Shown piece by piece: positions 6,368 to 10,010 of a stretch of DNA of 10,010 bases. Made by a program: the position numbers and the translations under genes. Source of the stretch: Candidatus Caenarcanum sp. (GTDB lineage: Bacteria; Cyanobacteriota; Vampirovibrionia; Gastranaerophilales; UBA9971); NCBI GenBank assembly GCA_020720345.1, contig DYOT01000031.1:1-10010 (forward strand), read 5' to 3'. Below the pieces are notes generated by a model. The model made no database searches. It was not told where the DNA came from and saw only the letters and a list, made by a program, of their open reading frames with translations. Every line of letters begins with the position of its first letter. Within the stretch, counting starts at the first letter, position 1.

Positions 6368-7374
6368 AATTTATTTGACTCGTATAATCTGGAAATTTTA
6401 CCGTTTACATCTTTTTCAACAGACTCTTTAGCCACTCTAATAGCATTTTTAATTGCCAAAGCCTTGCTGCTTCCGTGTGAAATTACACAGGTCCCCTTTA
6501 TCCCCAGCAGTAAAGCTCCGCCGTATTCATTATAATCTGTTTTTTGTCTTAGTTTTAAAAGTGCGGGTTTAGCAATCCAAGCTCCAATTCTGGCGAGTAA
6601 AGACGAATAAAGCTGGTCTTTAAACTGCCTTATCATCATATGGGCAACGCCTTCAGTAACCTTTAAAGTTACATTCCCAACAAAGCCGTCACATACAACC
6701 ACATCACAAATACCTGTAAAAATTTCTCTTCCTTCGACGTTGCCTATAAAGTTCAGGGTGGAATTTTCTCTTGAAGTAAAGAGCTTGTATGAATCTTGAG
6801 CAAGGGTATTACCTTTTCCTGATTCACCGCCTATATTTATAATACCAACCCTTGGATTTTCAACACCAACAACTTTTGAAGAAAAAGCACTTCCCATAAT
6901 ACCGAATTGATAAAGGTTTTCTGGTTCGCATTCGCTGTTAGCACCAGCATCAATAAGCACAACTGGCTTATCCATAGTAGGAAGAACAAGTGCAATTGCG
7001 GGTCTGTCTATTCCTGGAAGCCTTCCAAGCCCGAAAAGGCTTGCTGCCATTGCCGCACCAGTACTACCAGCTGCTACAAGAGCTTGGGCTTTTCCTTTGG
7101 CTACCTGTTCTACAGCAACAACGATAGAAGCACCTTTTTTTCTGCGTATTGCGCTTCCGGGTGCTTCACACATTTCTATCACTTCATCAGCCCTGACAAT
7201 TTCTATGTCAAGACCTGTTATATCATATTTATCCAGTTCTGCCTTAACTTTATCAACCTGTCCAACAAGCAACACAGAAACATTATGCTCTCTTGCTCCA
7301 AGGACAGAGCCTTTTACAATTTCCTCCGGCGCATAATCACCGCCCATTGCGTCTATTGCAATTTTTATTGACAT
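6364..7374 (-). CDS. plsX: Phosphate acyltransferase PlsX
   Basis: This peripheral membrane enzyme converts acyl-ACP to acyl-phosphate, which PlsY uses to acylate glycerol-3-phosphate, joining fatty-acid and phospholipid synthesis. It has 336 residues, normal for the family. Signature stretches are AIDAMGGDYAP (6-16), AAGSTGAAMA (101-110), VLIDAGAN (139-146), FIGNVEGREIF (209-219), VVCDGFVGNV (226-235) and YGGALLLGIKG (284-294). Its stop overlaps the fabH start by 4 bp, and it begins 36 bp after rpmF. Only a weak ribosome-binding site (TAAGAGTAG) precedes it. The rpmF-plsX-fab order is a widespread arrangement, which strengthens the call. Confidence 0.96.
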   Translation of the reverse strand: MSIKIAIDAMGGDYAPEEIVKGSVLGAREHNVSVLLVGQVDKVKAELDKYDITGLDIEIVRADEVIEMCEAPGSAIRRKKGASIVVAVEQVAKGKAQALVAAGSTGAAMAASLFGLGRLPGIDRPAIALVLPTMDKPVVLIDAGANSECEPENLYQFGIMGSAFSSKVVGVENPRVGIINIGGESGKGNTLAQDSYKLFTSRENSTLNFIGNVEGREIFTGICDVVVCDGFVGNVTLKVTEGVAHMMIRQFKDQLYSSLLARIGAWIAKPALLKLRQKTDYNEYGGALLLGIKGTCVISHGSSKALAIKNAIRVAKESVEKDVNGKISRLYESNKL

Positions 7375-7410
7375 TTTGAACTACTCTTACCGTGTACTTT
7401 GCTACTTTTG

Positions 7411-7593
7411 TTATTCTGCCACTTTTTTGCTGGCAAGTTTTCCGTCATAATAACCACAACTGGCGCAAACTGTATGAGTAATAGCCATTTCGTTGCAATT
7501 TGAACATTTTACCAGACTTTGAGGATTAGCTTTCCAATGGGATCTTCTGTGCCCCTGGGCGCATCTGCCTGATTTTTTCTTTGGAACCGCCAT
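7411..7593 (-). CDS. rpmF: 50S ribosomal protein L32
   Basis: This is a small structural protein of the large ribosomal subunit. It has 60 residues and opens with the canonical MAVPKKK, which fixes the start against an in-frame ATG six codons upstream (7611). Four cysteines, C30-x2-C33 and C43-x2-C46, form the zinc-ribbon (C+) version of L32. C11 is an additional cysteine. A weak AGTAGG site lies about 7 nt before the start. It is the first gene downstream of a strong promoter and leads the plsX-fabHDG block, the common link between ribosome and lipid synthesis. Confidence 0.96.
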   Translation of the reverse strand: MAVPKKKSGRCAQGHRRSHWKANPQSLVKCSNCNEMAITHTVCASCGYYDGKLASKKVAE

Positions 7594-7660
7594 AATTATA
7601 CCTACTTTCATTAATATTATATAAAAAAATTTTATCTTTATGAAATCTTTACACGTCTCT

Positions 7661-7688
7661 ATTCTATTAACAACAGATTTTTTGTCAA
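7661..7688 (-). promoter_or_regulatory. Sigma-70-like promoter for rpmF-plsX-fabHDG
   Basis: On the minus strand a perfect -35 TTGACA (7688-7683) is followed after 16 bp by TAGAAT (7666-7661), 5 of 6 to consensus. Transcription would start near 7654, giving a leader of about 60 nt before rpmF. It lies in the 116-bp gap after the TPR gene. It is the best promoter match in the window, so rpmF need not depend on read-through from upstream. Confidence 0.75.
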
Positions 7689-7709
7689 TAAATTTTTATA
7701 GCGCCAAGA

Positions 7710-8168
7710 CTATTTACACCCTTTTAATCTTGAAATTCTTTGTTTTACATCAGAAAATCTGGCTGCGTCAGGGACTCCCCATAAAAATTTCTCATAAGCA
7801 GTAATGGCTTCTTCGCATTTCTGCTGCTTTTCAAGTATTAAACCGAGATTATAATAAGCTTGGTAGTAGTCTGGCTTTAATTTAATTGCATACTCGATTG
7901 ATTCTAATGCTTTATCGTATTCCCCAGTCTCTCTGTAAGCTATTGAAAGACCTATATACGCCTCAAAAAAATTTGCATCAAGACTTATAGCTTTGTTGTA
8001 GAACCTAACAGCATCTTCCGTTTTGCCTGAAGTCAGGCTTGTATTTGCTTTAAAGTAATAATAATTGGCATCTTGCGAATATGCTGTTCCAACAAAAAAC
8101 ATTAATACTAAAAAACATAATCCTGCTAAAAAAATTTTTTTCATTTGTTTCAAGCTAAATACTTTCAT
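7710..8168 (-). CDS. Exported tetratricopeptide-repeat (TPR) protein of unknown function
   Basis: This 152-residue protein (with the start used here) has a signal peptide and three TPR units. The N-terminus is basic, then hydrophobic (IFLAGLCFLVLMFFVG), with a likely signal-peptidase I cut after GTAYS before Q. Repeats begin at about residues 34, 67 and 101 and carry TPR-typical residues such as A-x-x-x-Y/L-x-x-x-x and the A/L-x-LDPN/KPD turns. The mature protein would sit outside the cytoplasmic membrane and bind partner proteins; no enzymatic domain is visible. The frame is open to 8411, but that overlaps leuD and is not signal-like. In-frame ATGs at 8186, 8168 and 8144 all lack a clear Shine-Dalgarno; 8144 (MKKIFLAG) gives the most classical signal peptide. 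It lies upstream of rpmF and divergent from leuD. I cannot assign a pathway. Confidence 0.8.
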   Translation of the reverse strand: MKVFSLKQMKKIFLAGLCFLVLMFFVGTAYSQDANYYYFKANTSLTSGKTEDAVRFYNKAISLDANFFEAYIGLSIAYRETGEYDKALESIEYAIKLKPDYYQAYYNLGLILEKQQKCEEAITAYEKFLWGVPDAARFSDVKQRISRLKGCK

Positions 8169-8177
8169 AATAGTTTT

Positions 8178-8206
8178 ATTATACATCTTTTTATTTTTCT
8201 TGAGAA
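8178..8206 (-). promoter_or_regulatory. Possible promoter for the TPR gene
   Basis: On the minus strand, TTCTCA (8206-8201, 4 of 6) is followed by a 17-bp spacer and a perfect TATAAT (8183-8178). Transcription would begin near 8171. This would leave almost no leader for an 8168 start but about 27 nt for the 8144 start, which favours the shorter protein if the promoter is real. Confidence 0.45.
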
Positions 8207-8216
8207 AACTTTGATA

Positions 8217-8222
8217 TATAAT
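8217..8222 (+). promoter_or_regulatory. Possible -10 box for leuD
   Basis: A perfect TATAAT lies 30 bp before the leuD start. The -35 position (8194-8199) reads TTTTTC, a poor match; TTGAGA at 8200-8205 is better but only 11 bp away. The call is tentative in such AT-rich DNA. No T-box or leucine attenuator structure is recognised in the short leader. Confidence 0.35.
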
Positions 8223-8252
8223 ATGGCTAAAATATTTAAAGAGGAAAATAAT

Positions 8253-8756
8253 ATGGAAACGATAAAAAACGGCAGGGCATGGGTATATGAAGATGACGTG
8301 GATACCGATGTTATCATACCTGCAAGATATCTTAACACCACAGACCCGCAGGAACTTGCGGAGCATTGTATGGAAGATATTGATGAATCTTTCGTCAAAA
8401 ATGTCAAACAAGGTGATATTATTATTGCAGGAAACAATTTTGGCTGCGGAAGCTCAAGAGAACACGCTCCAATTGCAATTAAGGCAAGCGGTGTTTCAGT
8501 TGTTATTGCAAAGAGCTTTGCAAGAATATTTTTTAGAAACGCAATAAATATCGGGCTTCCTATTCTGGAAAATTCTGATATTGCACATGAAACCGATTCC
8601 GGCGATGAAATTGAAGTTAATCTCGATACAGGCGAAATCAAAAATTTAACTAAAAACAAAATATATAAAACAAATCCGTTTCCTAAATCTATTCAGGAGC
8701 TTGTATCAGTTGGCGGTTTGATTAACTACACTCGCAAAAAACTGGGAATTAAGTAA
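8253..8756 (+). CDS. leuD: 3-isopropylmalate dehydratase small subunit
   Basis: LeuD pairs with the Fe-S large subunit LeuC to isomerise 2-isopropylmalate to 3-isopropylmalate in leucine synthesis. The 167-residue length fits the short (archaeal/Firmicutes/cyanobacterial) type rather than the roughly 200-residue enterobacterial type. Motifs are GRAWVYEDDVDTDVIIPARYL (7-27), whose following NTTDP forms the substrate-recognition loop, GNNFGCGSSREH (60-71), and SFARIFFRNAINIGLP (88-103). The start is set by AGAGGA about 8 nt upstream and by family alignment. Longer in-frame starts at 8223 and 8145 lack these supports, and 8145 would overlap the divergent TPR gene. leuC is not adjacent; leuB follows after 58 bp. 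The related homoaconitase small subunit is an alternative, but the leuB neighbour argues for leucine. Confidence 0.93.
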   Translation: METIKNGRAWVYEDDVDTDVIIPARYLNTTDPQELAEHCMEDIDESFVKNVKQGDIIIAGNNFGCGSSREHAPIAIKASGVSVVIAKSFARIFFRNAINIGLPILENSDIAHETDSGDEIEVNLDTGEIKNLTKNKIYKTNPFPKSIQELVSVGGLINYTRKKLGIK

Positions 8757-8800
8757 TTATATTTATTTTTTAATAAAAGTTTTAAAAAAATATTTTTTAC

Positions 8801-8807
8801 AGAAAGG
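8801..8807 (+). promoter_or_regulatory. Shine-Dalgarno for leuB
   Basis: AGAAAGG lies 7 nt before the leuB ATG and sets the start. The 58-bp gap after leuD is almost pure A/T and shows neither a terminator nor a convincing promoter, so the two genes are probably co-transcribed. Confidence 0.7.
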
Positions 8808-8814
8808 TATTAAA

Positions 8815-9897
8815 ATGGCAAATACGTATAAAATTGCGGTGCTTCCGGGCGATGGAATAGGACCGGATGTAATCGAACAGGGAATAAAAGTTTTAAAAGC
8901 AATAACAGAAAAATTCGGTCATAAATTCAAATTCACTTACGGTTTAATTGGCGGCATAGCTGTTGATGAAAAAGGAGTACCCCTTCCTGAAGAAACTATT
9001 GAACTGGCAAAAAATTCTGACGCGGTTTTTCTTGGAGCTGTGGGCGACTGGAAATATGACACTCTTGACCCTGCTATAAGACCTGAAAAAGGTCTTTTGG
9101 GTATTAGAAAAGAGCTCGAACTATTTGCCAACTTACGACCTGCCATGATGTATGACGAACTTGTTTCCTCTTCTACATTAAAAGAAGAATATGTTAAGGG
9201 AGTGGACATTATGATTGTCAGGGAGCTGACAGGAGATGTCTATTTTGGCGAGCCTAAAGGCATACAAGAAAGAAATGGGCAAAAAGTAGGCTTTAATAAC
9301 ATGATTTACTGGGAATATGAAATCGAAAGAATCGCTAAATTGGCATTTGCTATTGCTATGAAAAGAAGCAAAAAATTATGCTCTGTAGACAAAGCCAATG
9401 TTCTTGACGTTTCAAGGCTGTGGAGAGAAGTGGTAGAACGAGTTGCAAAAAATTATCCCGAAGTTGAACTTTCACACATGTACGTTGATAACGCCGCAAT
9501 GCAACTGATAAGAAACCCTAAACAGTTTGATGTGATGGTTACAGGGAATATTTTCGGCGATATTCTTTCTGATGAAGCTTCAATGCTTATAGGTTCTCTT
9601 GGGATGCTTGCAAGTGCGAGTTTAACGGATAAAGGTCCCGCAATGTATGAACCTTCCCACGGAAGCGCACCGGATTTAAAAGGTCTTAACAAGGTCAATC
9701 CAATTGCAACGATTATGTCGGCTGCAATGATGCTTAAATACAGTTTTAATCTTGATAATGAAGCAGAAGCTGTTGAAAATGCCGTAAAACAGGTTCTTAA
9801 AGACGGTTATAGAACTTTTGATATTATGAGTGAAGGCAAAACCCTTGTTGGAACTTCGCAAATGGGCGATTTAATTGCTGAAAATATTTTTTGTTAA
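8815..9897 (+). CDS. leuB: 3-isopropylmalate dehydrogenase
   Basis: This NAD-dependent, metal-requiring dimeric enzyme oxidises and decarboxylates 3-isopropylmalate to 2-oxoisocaproate in leucine synthesis. The 360-residue length is typical. Conserved features are LPGDGIGP (10-17), substrate arginines R98, R108 and R136 (IVREL), Y143 in GDVYFG, K193 in VDKANV, and metal aspartates D225 (YVDNAAM), D249 and D253 (NIFGDILSDEAS). The NAD-binding loop EPSHGSAPDLKG (279-290) includes D287, expected for NAD rather than NADP use, and the substrate region E94-type helix (GLLGIRKEL, 93-101) fits IPMDH rather than isocitrate or tartrate dehydrogenase. The start has a good ribosome-binding site 7 nt upstream. 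It lies 58 bp downstream of leuD and is followed by repeat-rich DNA. Confidence 0.96.
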   Translation: MANTYKIAVLPGDGIGPDVIEQGIKVLKAITEKFGHKFKFTYGLIGGIAVDEKGVPLPEETIELAKNSDAVFLGAVGDWKYDTLDPAIRPEKGLLGIRKELELFANLRPAMMYDELVSSSTLKEEYVKGVDIMIVRELTGDVYFGEPKGIQERNGQKVGFNNMIYWEYEIERIAKLAFAIAMKRSKKLCSVDKANVLDVSRLWREVVERVAKNYPEVELSHMYVDNAAMQLIRNPKQFDVMVTGNIFGDILSDEASMLIGSLGMLASASLTDKGPAMYEPSHGSAPDLKGLNKVNPIATIMSAAMMLKYSFNLDNEAEAVENAVKQVLKDGYRTFDIMSEGKTLVGTSQMGDLIAENIFC

Positions 9898-9900
9898 GGA

Positions 9901-9996
9901 ATTGGATTGCCACGGAAGCATTCGCTTCGCCATTAAGTACACGATTCATGAATCATGTATACTAAAATGAGTTTGGTTTTCGGAAAACCGGCACTC
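9901..9996. repeat. Palindrome-rich intergenic repeat block after leuB
   Basis: Three symmetric units follow each other. The phrase ATTGGATTGCCACGG leads into a GAAGC-ATTC-GCTTC hairpin (9915-9928). A perfect 12-bp palindrome GATTCATGAATC (9943-9954) sits inside a longer imperfect one (about 9936-9963). A hairpin with core GGTTTT-CGG-AAAACC (9975-9989) is bounded by GAGT (9969-9972) and ACTC (9993-9996). No open frame is credible here and no T-run follows, so this looks more like dispersed palindromic repeats than a plain terminator, though it may stop or stabilise the leuB transcript. The unit may continue past the window edge. Confidence 0.55.
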
Positions 9997-10010
9997 CTGC
10001 TTCGCATACT

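Noticed and set aside
6907..7371. Plus-strand 154-residue open frame opposite plsX
   Set aside because: It is an antisense frame of a well-supported gene, with cysteine- and histidine-rich composition that reflects reverse-complemented codons.
8169..8411. Long N-terminal extension of the TPR protein
   Set aside because: It would cover the leuD start and first third on the opposite strand and puts a signal peptide in the middle of the protein; internal ATGs give a normal signal sequence.
8165..8659. Minus-strand 164-residue open frame opposite leuD
   Set aside because: It is the antisense shadow of the conserved leuD coding sequence and continues into the TPR promoter region; the protein resembles no family.

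Overview
This is an AT-rich bacterial chromosomal segment carrying mostly housekeeping metabolism. It is densely packed, with short intergenic gaps and mostly clear Shine-Dalgarno sites. FabF ends in a GGHN-type motif that I associate with cyanobacterial-lineage enzymes. LeuD is the short, roughly 165-residue type. An AT-rich non-photosynthetic relative such as Melainabacteria/Vampirovibrionia (for example gut Gastranaerophilales) is therefore plausible. This lineage call is an inference from remembered family patterns and is weak; a Firmicutes-like or other AT-rich lineage is not excluded.

Layout. Bases 1-319 are non-coding and hold a palindromic, MITE-like repeat block. Bases 320-1896 (+) carry an OppF/DppF-type peptide-transporter ATPase and adenine phosphoribosyltransferase (apt). 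A 32-bp perfect palindrome at 1924-1955 probably terminates transcription for both apt and the convergent fabF. Bases 1977-8168 (-) form a long leftward block. In transcription order it is a signal-peptide TPR protein, rpmF, plsX, fabH, fabD, fabG, then acpP and fabF. This covers initiation (FabD, FabH), elongation (AcpP, FabF), the first reduction (FabG) and hand-off to phospholipid synthesis (PlsX), linked to ribosomal protein L32. Dehydratase (FabZ), enoyl reductase and acetyl-CoA carboxylase genes are not in the window. Two good sigma-70-like promoters are visible in this block, one before rpmF (TTGACA-16-TAGAAT) and an internal one before acpP (TAGACA-17-TATAAA). Bases 8253-9897 (+) hold leuD and leuB of leucine biosynthesis, divergent from the TPR gene. 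Bases 9898-10010 are a second palindrome-rich non-coding block that shares repeat vocabulary with the left one.

Every coding sequence retains its catalytic residues and I see no frameshifts. I find no CRISPR array, transposase, tRNA, rRNA or defence system. The points most worth a second look are the dispersed palindromic repeats at both edges, a FabH C-terminal tail that reads like a remnant of the same kind of repeat, the uncharacterised TPR protein with apparently overlapping divergent promoters, leuD without an adjacent leuC, and a four-cysteine motif in the OppF tail. I do not see convincing evidence of a previously undescribed system.
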